From Prochlorococcus sp. AG-449-G23 (GTDB lineage: Bacteria > Cyanobacteriota > Cyanobacteriia > PCC-6307 > Cyanobiaceae): a stretch of DNA of 64,000 bases. Below the pieces are notes generated by a model. It was not told the DNA's origin, made no database searches, and was given only the letters and a program-made list of their open reading frames with translations. Made by a program: the position numbers and the translations under genes. The DNA is taken from NCBI GenBank assembly GCA_003209585.1, contig QCQJ01000003.1:1-64000 (forward strand), written 5' to 3'. Of the stretch, positions 6,941 to 15,854 are shown in pieces; position 1 is the stretch's first letter; each line of letters starts with the position of its first letter.

Positions 6941-7867
6941 ATGCGTCTTTTACTACTTGGCTGCACTGGATTTGTTGGTAAAGAATTAGTACCAACACTA
7001 CTCAATGAAAATCACGAAATATACATTGTAAGTAGAAAACCCATAAATAAATTAAAGGTTGATTTAGATTTCAATAAGTTTAAATTTTTTCAAATAGATT
7101 TATCAAAAGAAAAAAACTGGAATAACGAAAATCTTCTAAATATTTTAAGAGAGACAGATGGAATTATTAACTTGATGGGAGAACCCATAGCAGAAAAAAA
7201 ATGGACTTCTGAACAAAAACAGAAGATTGAAAATAGTCGTATTAAAACCACGAAATTTATGATGAAGACCCTTAAAAATTTCAAAATCAACCCAAAAGTC
7301 ATTATAAATGGATCAGCAATAGGTTATTACGGTACAAGTTTGTCTGGAGAATTTACTGAAAATAGTATTGGAGGAAAAGACTTTTTAGCTAATCTTTGCG
7401 AAAAATGGGAAGCGGTCGCTGCTGAAAAACCTTTTTTCTCAAGGTTAGTTATTTTTAGAATTGGAATTGTTCTAGAGGCAGATGGAGGAGCATTAGGGAA
7501 AATGCTCCCTATATTTAGAATTGGATTAGGTGGACCAATTGGAGATGGTAAGCAATGGATGAGTTGGATTCATAGAACTGATTTATGTGCATTAATTACT
7601 CAAGCATTAATTGATAAAAAGTATTCGGGGGTATTTAATGCTGTTGCACCAAATCCAGTATTAATGAGAGACTTTTCTCAGACTTTAGGCAAATGTCTGA
7701 ATAGACCTAATTTACTTCCGGTGCCTGCAGCGGTTTTAAAAATATTGTTAGGAGATGGAGCAAAAGTTGTATTGGAAGGACAAAAAGTAATAAGTAGTAA
7801 ACTCAAAAATTTTTCTTTTAAATATCCTCTTCTTGAGAAAGCAATTGACGCCTCCACCAAGAATTAA
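6941..7867 (+). CDS. TIGR01777-type NAD(P)-dependent epimerase (YfcH/SulA-like)
   Basis: A 308-residue extended short-chain dehydrogenase. The Rossmann motif LLGCTGFVGKEL has glycines at 7, 10 and 13. The family blocks NLMGEPIAEKKWTSEQK, GSAIGYYG and the C-terminal DUF1731-like region (PAAVLKILLGDGAKVVLEGQ) are present. Members are often called cell division inhibitor SulA-like, but direct evidence is poor and the substrate is unknown. Its 3' end overlaps the convergent membrane-protein gene by 50 nt. Confidence 0.85.
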   Translation: MRLLLLGCTGFVGKELVPTLLNENHEIYIVSRKPINKLKVDLDFNKFKFFQIDLSKEKNWNNENLLNILRETDGIINLMGEPIAEKKWTSEQKQKIENSRIKTTKFMMKTLKNFKINPKVIINGSAIGYYGTSLSGEFTENSIGGKDFLANLCEKWEAVAAEKPFFSRLVIFRIGIVLEADGGALGKMLPIFRIGLGGPIGDGKQWMSWIHRTDLCALITQALIDKKYSGVFNAVAPNPVLMRDFSQTLGKCLNRPNLLPVPAAVLKILLGDGAKVVLEGQKVISSKLKNFSFKYPLLEKAIDASTKN

Positions 7868-8087
7868 TACCGTTTACTAAAGCACCAATAATAAGAATTG
7901 TTATCAATGGAACTACAAGAGGATTCCAAACTATCTGAATAAAATTAATAAAAATAAAAATCCCATTTAATTGCATAATGATTGCAAAAATAAAAAATAT
8001 TGCAAAAAAAATTACTGTAAATAAATTTATTAATAACAAATTATCGATGATTCGTTTTAACTTATTTTGATTATTTTCCTTATTCAT
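7818..8087 (-). CDS. Small conserved membrane protein
   Basis: An 89-residue protein with a basic N-terminus, two predicted transmembrane helices (about 17-40 and 52-72) and a short tail GINSWWRRQLLSQEEDI. I recognise a conserved cyanobacterial style but no named domain. Its ATG overlaps the stop of the upstream LpxB-like gene by 8 nt, so it is the last gene of the sufA-TPR-LpxB-like run. Its last 50 nt overlap the end of the convergent epimerase gene. Confidence 0.7.
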   Translation of the reverse strand: MNKENNQNKLKRIIDNLLLINLFTVIFFAIFFIFAIIMQLNGIFIFINFIQIVWNPLVVPLITILIIGALVNGINSWWRRQLLSQEEDI

Positions 8088-9282
8088 TTTTTATAACAAT
8101 ATTCATATCATCAACCATCTTAAGACAAGCTTTGTTTTCACCAAGTCTTTTTTTGGCATTTTCATTACACGAGATCATAAACTTCTGATTTAGCTGTATT
8201 AGATATATGACTTTTATAATCAATTTTATTGTCTGATTTATTTGATCATTCTTATCTTTATAATTACTGGCACAAAAAACATATTTTCCAAGCAAACGTC
8301 TTTGAGCTTCTGCAAAAGTTTTTGTAAATTGTGGACCTTTACCTTCAATCTGAATAACCGGTTTTCCTAATCCAATCGCTTGCTCTGCTGCTGTTCCTGC
8401 CATGCTGATACAGCATCTACTGTTCAATAATATTTTGTCAAAATTATTCCAATATATATTCACTTCTAAAAATTTATATTGAAATTTCAAGAGATACTTA
8501 TCTTTTATTTTTTCTAGATTTAACCATCCTCTTTTTTGAAATATCTCCTTTATTTTTGATGAAGATAACCCATTAACTATTGCAAAATTAAACTGAATTT
8601 TTTGAAAATATCTTAAATCTGACAATGCCTCTAATACCTCTAAAATCAAAACAAAGTTATCTAAAATCTCAGGGAATCTACTTCCTGGAAATAATCCAAT
8701 ACTAAATTCAGATTTCTTTAATTCTTTTTTTCTAGAAAAAAACTTATCCATAAATGGATTGCCTAAAAAAGACACTTTCTTTTTTAATTGCAAAGTTAAA
8801 TCATTAGCTGTAAGAGCATCTCTTGTGTATATTTTTTTTGCTTTTTGTGAGATCAAAAAAAACTTAGAAGGCCATGGTAATTTCAACTTCCCTTCATAAT
8901 GACTAGAATAAGCAACTAAATATGTAAAAAAATCTTTCTTACAAACCCATGCAAAAAAAACTGGCACAATATCTCCAACTACAAAAAAATAATCATATTT
9001 TTTTCTTATTTTAAAAGTTAAATATAATCTTTTTAGAAGATAAAATATTTCTCCTCCTAATATCTCGGTGAGTCTTCCCTTAAAAGAATTATAGCCAATT
9101 CCTCCAGTACTAAATTCTTTAGTTTTCCCGATAATCTTAATTTTTTCTTTTTCGTAATGGTTTCCTATACCAACAATTGGCAAAGCATGAACAGAATAAC
9201 CACTTTTTACGAATTGCTTAGCTATTAGACTCCCAGATAGATCTTCTCCATGCCCATTACTTAAAATTAAAATTTTAAACAA
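8080..9282 (-). CDS. Lipid-A-disaccharide synthase-related glycosyltransferase
   Basis: A 400-residue protein of the LpxB-related cyanobacterial family (TIGR03492 type). It begins ILILSNGHGEDLSG, contains a central VVGDIVPVFFAW and the nucleotide-sugar site region FPGSRFPEILDN. A C-terminal MAGTAAEQAIGLGKPVI loop resembles the GT-B donor site. True LpxB makes the lipid A disaccharide; the role of this relative is unsettled. The neighbouring TPR gene ends 2 nt upstream of its start. A second relative lies at 61035-62288. Confidence 0.75.
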   Translation of the reverse strand: MFKILILSNGHGEDLSGSLIAKQFVKSGYSVHALPIVGIGNHYEKEKIKIIGKTKEFSTGGIGYNSFKGRLTEILGGEIFYLLKRLYLTFKIRKKYDYFFVVGDIVPVFFAWVCKKDFFTYLVAYSSHYEGKLKLPWPSKFFLISQKAKKIYTRDALTANDLTLQLKKKVSFLGNPFMDKFFSRKKELKKSEFSIGLFPGSRFPEILDNFVLILEVLEALSDLRYFQKIQFNFAIVNGLSSSKIKEIFQKRGWLNLEKIKDKYLLKFQYKFLEVNIYWNNFDKILLNSRCCISMAGTAAEQAIGLGKPVIQIEGKGPQFTKTFAEAQRRLLGKYVFCASNYKDKNDQINQTIKLIIKVIYLIQLNQKFMISCNENAKKRLGENKACLKMVDDMNIVIKNE

Positions 9283-9283
9283 T

Positions 9284-9712
9284 TTAAAATTCCAACCATT
9301 TTTTTACTTTTGTTAACTCAGGCCAATCTGGACATCTACTTAATCCGTCTTCAACAGATTCTTTCAACTCACTTTTAACATCTGGCATCATCATAGACAT
9401 TTTTTTTATTAACTCAATATGATCCCTAACACCTTTATTATTGGTAGCCAAAAGAGCTAAAGACAAATTCATTCTTGCTTGTGGGTCTTGCTGATTTAAT
9501 CGAACAGCTTGTCTGGCAGCTGCCAAAGCTTCTTCATTATTTTTCAAAAGTAATTGAAGCCATGATAAACAAGTCCAGGCAGCAAAATGATTTGGTATTT
9601 GCTGTATGATTTTTTGAAAATCTTGAACGATTGGAATTAAATCTTGCCCAGATTTATATCTTGATAGAGCTGCATTAAAATCCTCTTCGATGGGATTAAA
9701 TTCGTTATTCAT
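9284..9712 (-). CDS. TPR-repeat protein
   Basis: A 142-residue soluble helical protein. Two tetratricopeptide-like units are visible at about residues 37-105, for example IPNHFAAWTCLSWLQLLLKN and EEALAAARQAVRLNQQDPQA. A C-terminal acidic or tryptophan-containing segment follows (CPDWPELTKVKKWL). It is probably a protein-protein adaptor, but no partner is known. It is sandwiched in an operon between sufA (gap 6 nt) and the LpxB-like gene. Confidence 0.75.
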   Translation of the reverse strand: MNNEFNPIEEDFNAALSRYKSGQDLIPIVQDFQKIIQQIPNHFAAWTCLSWLQLLLKNNEEALAAARQAVRLNQQDPQARMNLSLALLATNNKGVRDHIELIKKMSMMMPDVKSELKESVEDGLSRCPDWPELTKVKKWLEF

Positions 9713-9718
9713 TATTTA

Positions 9719-10111
9719 TTAAACTGCAAAGGAGCTTCCACAACCGCAAGTTTGAGAAGCATTAGGATTTACAAAATTAAAGCCACCGCCAATTAATTCC
9801 TTACTAAAATCTAGTTGCATTCCATAAATGTATAAGAGACTTTTAGGATCACATACTACTTGAAAGCTTTGATCCGCTTTTAATGAATAATCATAAACTT
9901 TATCATCGGGATTTATTTCATTAGTTCCTATAAAATCCATCGTATAACTCATCCCACTACAACCGCCTGATCTTACTCCAACCCTTAGTGCTTTTTTATC
10001 ACTTTGGCCCTTTAATAAATTTGAAATTTGCTCTATGGCATCATTCGTAATTAAAATACCTTTGCCATCGTCAGAATTCTTAATTTCCTGTTTAACTTCT
10101 ACATTTTCCAT
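9719..10111 (-). CDS. sufA: A-type iron-sulfur carrier SufA/IscA
   Basis: A HesB/IscA family carrier that hands Fe-S clusters from the SUF machinery to target proteins. With the ATG at 10111 it has 130 residues. The three cluster ligands are in place: C51 in RSGGCSGMSY and C122/C124 in QTCGCGSSF near the end. An upstream in-frame ATG at 10171 would add 20 residues (MFYASYRLSF...) not seen in the family, so I reject it. The sufBCDS operon is at 47406-52130. It is first in a run with the TPR and LpxB-like genes. Confidence 0.9.
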   Translation of the reverse strand: MENVEVKQEIKNSDDGKGILITNDAIEQISNLLKGQSDKKALRVGVRSGGCSGMSYTMDFIGTNEINPDDKVYDYSLKADQSFQVVCDPKSLLYIYGMQLDFSKELIGGGFNFVNPNASQTCGCGSSFAV

Positions 10112-10210
10112 AAACGAAGGATTTCTACTATTTATAATATAAAAACTTAATCGATAGGATGCATAGAACAAACAATATCCAAACTTGATTTGTTATAATT
10201 CTAAGAAAAA

Positions 10211-11665
10211 GTGAAAATTGCTATAGTTGGTTCTGGATTAGCTGGCCTTACAGCTGCAGTCAATTTAGTTGATGAAGGTCACGAAGTAGAAATTTACGAG
10301 AGCAGATCATTTTGGGGAGGTAAAGTCGGAAGTTGGGAAGATAAGGATGGCAACCACATAGAAATGGGTTTACATGTATTTTTTTACAATTACGCAAATC
10401 TGTTTAAATTAATGAAAAAAGTGGGAGCTTTAGATAATCTACTCCCGAAAGATCATACTCATCTATTTATCAATAATGGTGGGAATTTGAAATCGTTAGA
10501 TTTCAGATTCCCATTGGGTGCTCCATTTAATGGACTTAAAGCTTTTTTTACTACCGAACAACTTACTTGGATAGATAAGTTCAGAAATGCTTTAGCTTTA
10601 GGGACAAGTCCAATAGTTAGAGGATTGATAGACTATGAAGGTGCCATGAAAATAATTAGAGATCTAGATAGGATTAGTTTTAAAGAATGGTTTTTAAACC
10701 ATGGCGGAAGTGAAAAAAGTTTAGAAAGAATGTGGGATCCTATCGCTTATGCTTTAGGTTTTATTAATTGCAAAGATATTTCAGCAAGATGCATGCTAAC
10801 TATCTTCATGATGTTTGCTTCAAAAACAGAAGCCTCAAAACTTAATCTTTTAAAAGGTTCTCCTCATAAGTGGTTAACTCAACCTATTGTCGACTACATC
10901 ACAAACAAAGGGGCAAAAATTCATCTTAACCATAAGGTAGAAGAAATTATTTATGAAAAGGAATCCTCCTCATATTCAGTTAATAAGTTGAAAATATCTT
11001 CTCCTGAAGGAATTAAGGCGGTGTTTGCAGATAAATTTCTAGCTGCCTGTGATGTTCCTGGAATAAAAAAAATAATTCCAAAAGAATGGTATCAATTTAA
11101 AGAATTTGAAGGTTTAAAGAAACTTAGAGCAGTTGCTGTTGCCACAATCCAATTAAGATACGACGGTTGGGTTACTGAATTACAAAAAGATAATACTGGC
11201 AATACACCAACTGGACTAGATAACCTTCTCTATTCTGCTGATGCCTCCTTCAGTTGTTTTGCTGATTTAGCACTAGCAAGTCCAGCAGATTATAGAAAAA
11301 AAGATATGGGATCACTCCTCCAATGTGTTTTGACTCCCGGAGATAGATGGATGGGAAGATCTACAGAAAGAATTACAAAAGAAATAGATACAGAGGTTCG
11401 CCGTCTATTCCCATCCTCAAAAAACCTTAAATTGCTTTGGAGTAACGTAGTACAAATTCCACAATCACTCTATAGAGAATCTCCCGGTATGGAACCTTTC
11501 AGACCCGATCAAAAAACATCTATATCTAATTTCTTTATGGCTGGTAGTTACACAAAACAAGATTATATAGACTCTATGGAGGGAGCTACAATGAGTGGTC
11601 ATTTGGCTGCTGCTGCAATTTTAGAGAAGAAAGCAGAATTAGCAAAAAATCTTGCAGTAAGTTAA
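10211..11665 (+). CDS. crtQ: Zeta-carotene desaturase
   Basis: A plant-type zeta-carotene desaturase (Zds) that converts zeta-carotene to lycopene at the thylakoid using plastoquinone. The 484-residue flavoprotein starts with the dinucleotide-binding motif [15 protein letters not shown]. The family blocks [53 protein letters not shown] and the C-terminal [22 protein letters not shown] follow. The HVFFGCYxN-like block, with YNYANLF, distinguishes it from phytoene desaturase. The start codon is GTG. It is divergent from sufA and followed 3 nt later by an SRPBCC gene. Confidence 0.93.
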   Translation: MKIAIVGSGLAGLTAAVNLVDEGHEVEIYESRSFWGGKVGSWEDKDGNHIEMGLHVFFYNYANLFKLMKKVGALDNLLPKDHTHLFINNGGNLKSLDFRFPLGAPFNGLKAFFTTEQLTWIDKFRNALALGTSPIVRGLIDYEGAMKIIRDLDRISFKEWFLNHGGSEKSLERMWDPIAYALGFINCKDISARCMLTIFMMFASKTEASKLNLLKGSPHKWLTQPIVDYITNKGAKIHLNHKVEEIIYEKESSSYSVNKLKISSPEGIKAVFADKFLAACDVPGIKKIIPKEWYQFKEFEGLKKLRAVAVATIQLRYDGWVTELQKDNTGNTPTGLDNLLYSADASFSCFADLALASPADYRKKDMGSLLQCVLTPGDRWMGRSTERITKEIDTEVRRLFPSSKNLKLLWSNVVQIPQSLYRESPGMEPFRPDQKTSISNFFMAGSYTKQDYIDSMEGATMSGHLAAAAILEKKAELAKNLAVS

Positions 11666-11668
11666 TTC

Positions 11669-12139
11669 ATGGGTACTTGGCTAAAACATGACGTAATAAC
11701 AGTTGTTAATGCGCCTCTTGAAAATGTTTGGAATACATGGAGTGATTTAGACTCAATGTCACTTTGGATGAGCTGGATTGAATCTGTAAAAACAGTTGAT
11801 GAAGAAACTAATACATTACCAGATTTAACAGAATGGACTTTAGCTGCAAATGGCTTTAGGTTTAAATGGAAAGCTCAAATTACAGAAAGAGTCGAAAAAA
11901 GCAAACTTAAATGGAAATCTATAGGAGGTTTACCAACTGAGGGATCAGTTGTTTTCGAAAGTAAAAGTGATCAAATCACAACAGTAAATTTAGCCATAAC
12001 TTATGAGCTACCTAAAATGATTGCGCGGTTTATGGAAGAGAATATTTTAGGCCAAATGGTTACAAAAGAATTACAGGCCAATATTGATAGGTTTAAAGAC
12101 TTAGTTGAAAAAAACTATAGAAAAAATTTGTCTAACTAA
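11669..12139 (+). CDS. SRPBCC-fold (polyketide cyclase/START-like) protein
   Basis: A 156-residue protein with the START/Bet v 1-like pattern. An N-terminal strand (HDVITVVNAPLENVWNTWSD) is followed by LWMSWIESVKTVD, several beta strands and a long C-terminal helix (MVTKELQANIDRFKDLVEK). Such folds bind hydrophobic ligands. It lies 3 nt behind crtQ, a conserved cyanobacterial arrangement, so a role in carotenoid or lipid handling is a reasonable guess only. It converges with hemD with an 8-nt overlap. Confidence 0.8.
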   Translation: MGTWLKHDVITVVNAPLENVWNTWSDLDSMSLWMSWIESVKTVDEETNTLPDLTEWTLAANGFRFKWKAQITERVEKSKLKWKSIGGLPTEGSVVFESKSDQITTVNLAITYELPKMIARFMEENILGQMVTKELQANIDRFKDLVEKNYRKNLSN

Positions 12140-12929
12140 AAATATTAATTGCTACATCAAGTAGTCCTTCAAAAGTATATTTTTGTGCCTGACTATCAAC
12201 TCTTCCAAAAATCTTGTTACATATTTTTGTTGTCTGAGGTCCAATAGTTAACAACTTAATTTGATCAAAATATTCTAACCATTGTTTACCAAATTTTTTT
12301 TCTAGTAAAAAAGCAGAATTTAATACGGTTTTACCGCTTGAGAAAATAATTGCATCGACTTTTCGATTAGAAATAATATCAATTGTTTCTTTTGGAATTG
12401 ATTCAGGACATCTAGTTTCATATGCAGCAACCTCAAATACACGGGCACCAGCCTTTCTAAATTGATCTGCGATTAGATCCCTACCACCTGTTTGAACTCT
12501 TGGTACAAAGACTCGCAATCCATAACCTGATACTGGGAAATTATCAATTAAACTTTCAGCAACAAATTCTGGAGGTATGAAATCAGCCTTAATCCCGAAA
12601 TCAGCAAGAGTGTTTGAGGTTTTTTCTCCGACTACAGCGATCTTTGTTTGTTTAGAACACTCTTTTAGTGAACTATTAAAATATCTAAGTCTTTTATCCA
12701 CAAATTTGATCCCATTACTACTGGAAAAAATAATCCAATGAAAATCATTTATTTGATTTAGTGCTTCGTCAAGAGGATTTAAATCATCAGGGTCACCAAT
12801 ACTTATTGCAGGTAAATCAAATATATTAGCGCCCTTGCTTGTGAATATCTTTTTTATATCCAATATCCCTTCTTTTGATCTAGTGAAAATTATATTTCTA
12901 TTATCAAGGGGTAGATCAACTATTGGCAT
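12132..12929 (-). CDS. hemD: Uroporphyrinogen-III synthase
   Basis: Cyclises hydroxymethylbilane to uroporphyrinogen III, the branch point to haem, chlorophyll and corrinoids. The family is poorly conserved. Recognisable parts are NRNIIFTRSKEG at the start, FHWIIFSSSNGIKFV, IAVVGEKTSNTLADFGIKADFIP, VFVPRVQTGGRDLI and VDAIIFSSGKTV, ending with LLTIGPQTTKIC. I chose ATG 12929 (MPIVDLPL, 265 residues); an upstream ATG at 12941 adds MRIR and overlaps rbfA more. The overlap with rbfA suggests coupling. Confidence 0.85.
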   Translation of the reverse strand: MPIVDLPLDNRNIIFTRSKEGILDIKKIFTSKGANIFDLPAISIGDPDDLNPLDEALNQINDFHWIIFSSSNGIKFVDKRLRYFNSSLKECSKQTKIAVVGEKTSNTLADFGIKADFIPPEFVAESLIDNFPVSGYGLRVFVPRVQTGGRDLIADQFRKAGARVFEVAAYETRCPESIPKETIDIISNRKVDAIIFSSGKTVLNSAFLLEKKFGKQWLEYFDQIKLLTIGPQTTKICNKIFGRVDSQAQKYTFEGLLDVAINIFS

Positions 12930-13308
12930 CCTTATCCTCATTATTATTCTCTTGATTTTTATTTTTTAGTTCATCGAGAAGTTTTAAGACTGATAAGCCT
13001 TTATCGAGAACAACATCATCTTTAAAAATTATCTCTGGAACTCTTCTCATCTCTATTCTTTTTCCTAAACTATGCCTTATGGAGCTTCTAGCAGTATTCA
13101 AATTTGCCACAATCTCTTTCCTAACTTTATCTTGAGCAGTTGAAGTTATGTAAATTTTACAGTGTTGCAAATCACCTGATAAATCAATCTTAGAAATATT
13201 AATGAAATGATCTTTAATAAGATCATTTTCTAAATCATTTTGTAAAATAAGGGTTATTTCTTTCTTCAAAAGAGAAGAAACTTTTGCAAGACGGTAATTG
13301 TTTGGCAT
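12916..13308 (-). CDS. rbfA: Ribosome-binding factor A
   Basis: A 30S maturation factor with a KH-like fold that binds 16S rRNA. The 130-residue protein contains the expected YRLAKVSSLLKKEITLILQ helix, a central SKIDLSGDLQHCKIYITS and IRHSLGKRIEMRRVPEIIFKDD, then a charged tail. Length matches short cyanobacterial RbfA. Its ATG overlaps the stop of the DUF751 gene by 1 nt (TAATG), and its end overlaps hemD, forming a DUF751-rbfA-hemD run. Confidence 0.9.
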   Translation of the reverse strand: MPNNYRLAKVSSLLKKEITLILQNDLENDLIKDHFINISKIDLSGDLQHCKIYITSTAQDKVRKEIVANLNTARSSIRHSLGKRIEMRRVPEIIFKDDVVLDKGLSVLKLLDELKNKNQENNNEDKDANS

Positions 13309-13517
13309 TATAGTTGTAAATTTATTGGATTTGTCATCGCTTGCAAGACAAAATACACAGTTATGAAAGCACTTAAGACAGAAGATATCAAACCTACTAT
13401 TGTGAGTGGATTTGATCTTTTCTTGAATAAAGGTTCAAGCAATGCAACAAGTCCCCCAACAATTATGGATATTAAATATTTGGGATATCTTGCAACATTA
13501 GAGAAAAATTCGCCCAT
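13308..13517 (-). CDS. DUF751/Ycf33-like small membrane protein
   Basis: A 69-residue cyanobacterial protein starting MGEFFSNVARYPKYLISI, a DUF751 hallmark. It has two hydrophobic stretches (about 13-28 and 40-62) split by EPLFKKRSN. Alternative starts exist: a GTG at 13526 would add MEL. I prefer the ATG because relatives begin near EFF-N-RYP, though GGAG sits very close to it, so the GTG is possible. It precedes rbfA in the same operon. Function unknown, presumably in a membrane. Confidence 0.78.
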   Translation of the reverse strand: MGEFFSNVARYPKYLISIIVGGLVALLEPLFKKRSNPLTIVGLISSVLSAFITVYFVLQAMTNPINLQL

Positions 13518-13571
13518 CAGCTCCACAAATAGATTACTTTTTTAGCTAAGTTTTAACAAACATTAAACAGC

Positions 13572-14297
13572 ATGATTACATTATATCAATTTAGGCATAG
13601 TGCTTTTTGTTTAAAAACAAGAATGGCTCTTCATGCAAAAAAACTACAATATCGAGTTGAAGAAGTAACACCTGGAATAGGTCAATTTGAAATCTTTAAA
13701 TTATCAGGTCAAAAACAAGTCCCTGTAATAGTCGATAGTAATGATCAAGTTATTAATGACTCTTCAACTATTTGCGAATATATAGATAAAAAAAATGATA
13801 ACAATCCACTTTTCCCTGAGGACCCAATATTATTCGCACAATGCAAACTAATTGAAGACTGGGCAGATACTACAATGGCTACAACTTGTAGAAAAGCTTT
13901 AATAAAATCTGCGATAGAAAATCCACAGCTAAGAACTGCATTACTTCCAGACGAAATACCTTCTTCTCTTAAAAGTATTGTTGATAAATTACCTTTTGAA
14001 AATCTTAGTAAAATCTCTAATGTAGTTTTGTCTTCTAAAGATAATTTAGAACTCCAAAAATTACTGGAAGCCTTATCAAAATCCTTGATCAACAAAAAAT
14101 ATTTAGTTGGAGATAGTTTATCAATTGCAGATATTTCAATTGCAGCTCAATTATCCCTTCTTAAATTTCCAAAGTCTGCAGGGCCAATTCTTTCAGGAGA
14201 GGGGAGTCAAGAATACATAAATAACCCTTATCTAGAAAATCTTTTCATGTGGAGGAATAACATAGAAGAATATCTTTTTAGTGCTAACTCTCAATAA
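13572..14297 (+). CDS. Glutathione S-transferase family protein
   Basis: A 241-residue protein with an N-terminal thioredoxin-like GST domain: ITLYQFRHSAFCLKTRMALH, then GQKQVPVIVDSNDQVINDSSTICEYID (cis-Pro and Ser/Glu of the glutathione site). An all-helical C-terminal domain contains YLVGDSLSIADISIAAQL. The FCLK cysteine sits at the usual catalytic position. It could be a dehydroascorbate, maleylacetoacetate or general stress enzyme; the substrate is unclear. Its end overlaps the convergent secreted-protein gene by 14 nt. Confidence 0.82.
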   Translation: MITLYQFRHSAFCLKTRMALHAKKLQYRVEEVTPGIGQFEIFKLSGQKQVPVIVDSNDQVINDSSTICEYIDKKNDNNPLFPEDPILFAQCKLIEDWADTTMATTCRKALIKSAIENPQLRTALLPDEIPSSLKSIVDKLPFENLSKISNVVLSSKDNLELQKLLEALSKSLINKKYLVGDSLSIADISIAAQLSLLKFPKSAGPILSGEGSQEYINNPYLENLFMWRNNIEEYLFSANSQ

Positions 14298-14991
14298 ATT
14301 CAAATTTCAATTTATATTTATTTGTTTTTATAGCATGAATAGAAGGATCACCAACTTTTGAACCATAAGAAGCAACATATTGCACTCCACAAATTGATGG
14401 TTTGATTGAATTATAAACTTCCAATTGTTCTACAGAACATTTTTGAAATTTACTAATGGTCTCTACCTGATTAATCCTAGAAGCACCTGGCTTATGCGCT
14501 GACTGGATAACTAGCTCATCTGCAAAAAAAATATCATCATCTTGGATCTGATTTCTCCCTGTAATTCTTGAATCAATATAAAAATCATCTTTTAAATAAG
14601 TAATTTGATTATTAATAGATTGAGGATCATTTACAACCTTAATTAAGGTGTCACCAAATATTGCTTTTCCAATAGATTCAGAATTTTTTGCACGATTACC
14701 AACAATTAAATCTGAATCATTCTTAAAGAAATTTACTTTATAAATAACTGGCTCTTCTGAATCATTAATTATATCTTGAGAGGTAACAAGCCAATTCCCC
14801 TCGAACCATTGAGGATAAATTAAATCTTTAGAAGTATCAGATAATTTAATATTTGGCAAATATAATTCTGGCCATTGATTTACACGATTTTCCAAAAACT
14901 CTCGTACATTAGAATCTATTAGAGCAAAAGAACTTTCTAAAAAAATTCCTTGAAAAGTCAAGCAAAGAATTAATCCAAGAAAAATTTTCAT
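14284..14991 (-). CDS. Secreted or lumenal protein, DUF6816-like
   Basis: A 235-residue protein with a clear N-terminal signal (MKIFLGLILCLTFQGIFLES, cleavage probably after SFA). The mature part has LYPQWFEGNWLVTSQDI, which resembles the YPxWFxGxW pattern I associate with DUF6816 thylakoid-lumen proteins. A lipocalin-like beta-rich pattern follows, with two cysteines (KCSVEQ and SICGVQ) that could form a disulfide. The assignment to DUF6816 is from memory. It is probably translocated to lumen or periplasm. It diverges from the CRR7 gene at a 1-nt gap. Confidence 0.65.
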   Translation of the reverse strand: MKIFLGLILCLTFQGIFLESSFALIDSNVREFLENRVNQWPELYLPNIKLSDTSKDLIYPQWFEGNWLVTSQDIINDSEEPVIYKVNFFKNDSDLIVGNRAKNSESIGKAIFGDTLIKVVNDPQSINNQITYLKDDFYIDSRITGRNQIQDDDIFFADELVIQSAHKPGASRINQVETISKFQKCSVEQLEVYNSIKPSICGVQYVASYGSKVGDPSIHAIKTNKYKLKFEFIES

Positions 14992-14992
14992 T

Positions 14993-15250
14993 ATGCCAAA
15001 TCCAATAATAAGAGCTTCAGATCATTATGTATTATTAGAGCCAGATTCAAAAGAAAAAATTGTATCAAAGCAAGAAGCAATTTTATGGTTGAAGAATTGG
15101 CTTAGTAAGACAGAAACACAAACAATATATCAAAATATAGAAAATCCTGATCAGGAATTCCTTGAAGAATTATTGGAAAGCACTTATGAATTAGAAATAA
15201 AATTAGGATATGTTATCAAATGGTTTGCAGTGAGAATTGAACCAGATTAA
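14993..15250 (+). CDS. CRR7-like NDH-1 assembly factor
   Basis: An 85-residue acidic protein. Features matching the CHLORORESPIRATORY REDUCTION 7 family are HYVLLEPDSKE, WLKNWLSKTE, LLESTYELEIKLGY and the ending VIKWFAVRIEP (family pattern QWYAVRLE). In chloroplasts CRR7 helps assemble the NDH hydrophilic arm; in cyanobacteria its role is inferred. The spacing to the divergent secreted-protein gene is only 1 nt. Its 3' end overlaps aroK by 4 nt. Confidence 0.65.
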   Translation: MPNPIIRASDHYVLLEPDSKEKIVSKQEAILWLKNWLSKTETQTIYQNIENPDQEFLEELLESTYELEIKLGYVIKWFAVRIEPD

Positions 15251-15804
15251 CTAATTATTTCTTTATGAATTGCTTTGATTATTTTTATAGCAACTTCTTC
15301 AATATTTTCCCTTTTTACCTGAATTCTTAAATCAGCTTGAGAATACAAATTTTCTCTAGATTGAAAAATGCTCATATATAAATCCTTTAGATTTTTCCCC
15401 TGCAGTAGAGGCCTATTTTGAATTTCATTTTTCAATCTTTCAATTGCTATGTCTTTGTCGAGATCTATCCAAGCAATTATTCCCTGTCTTAAGATTCCCC
15501 AGTTTTCAGATTTGGTAACTATTCCTCCCCCAGTTGATATTACTAATGAAGGAATTTTGATAGTTTCTTTAAGGCAGTTTGCTTCTATTTCACGGAAATT
15601 ATCTTCTCCTTCATCATTAAAAATTTGATTGATAGATTTTTTTGCCAACTTCTCTATTAATGAATCTAAATCAATATATTTATATTTCAATAATTCAGCC
15701 AGCTTCAAACCAGTTTGTGACTTACCAGAACCCATCATTCCTATTAAAAATATGCTTCTGCCCTTAATAGTATGAACTGTTTTTTCGATAATGGATTGTT
15801 CCAT
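15247..15804 (-). CDS. aroK: Shikimate kinase
   Basis: Phosphorylates shikimate in the chorismate pathway. The 185-residue protein has the P-loop GMMGSGKSQTG (residues 22-32), the shikimate-binding D-S motif YIDLDSLIE, FREIEANCLKE, the glycine triplet VISTGGGIVTK and the lid arginine in NRPLLQGKNL. Length is typical. It is divergent from the PTPS gene; a TAGTAT near 15834 may be part of the rightward promoter. Confidence 0.93.
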   Translation of the reverse strand: MEQSIIEKTVHTIKGRSIFLIGMMGSGKSQTGLKLAELLKYKYIDLDSLIEKLAKKSINQIFNDEGEDNFREIEANCLKETIKIPSLVISTGGGIVTKSENWGILRQGIIAWIDLDKDIAIERLKNEIQNRPLLQGKNLKDLYMSIFQSRENLYSQADLRIQVKRENIEEVAIKIIKAIHKEIIS

Positions 15805-15854
15805 AAAGACAAAAGCGTATTTAAAACCTTAAGATAGTATTATCGCAGACAGGT

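Noticed and set aside
6801..6998. Minus-strand frame between ndhO and the epimerase
   Set aside because: Covers a divergent promoter region and the epimerase start; the composition is random AT-rich translation.
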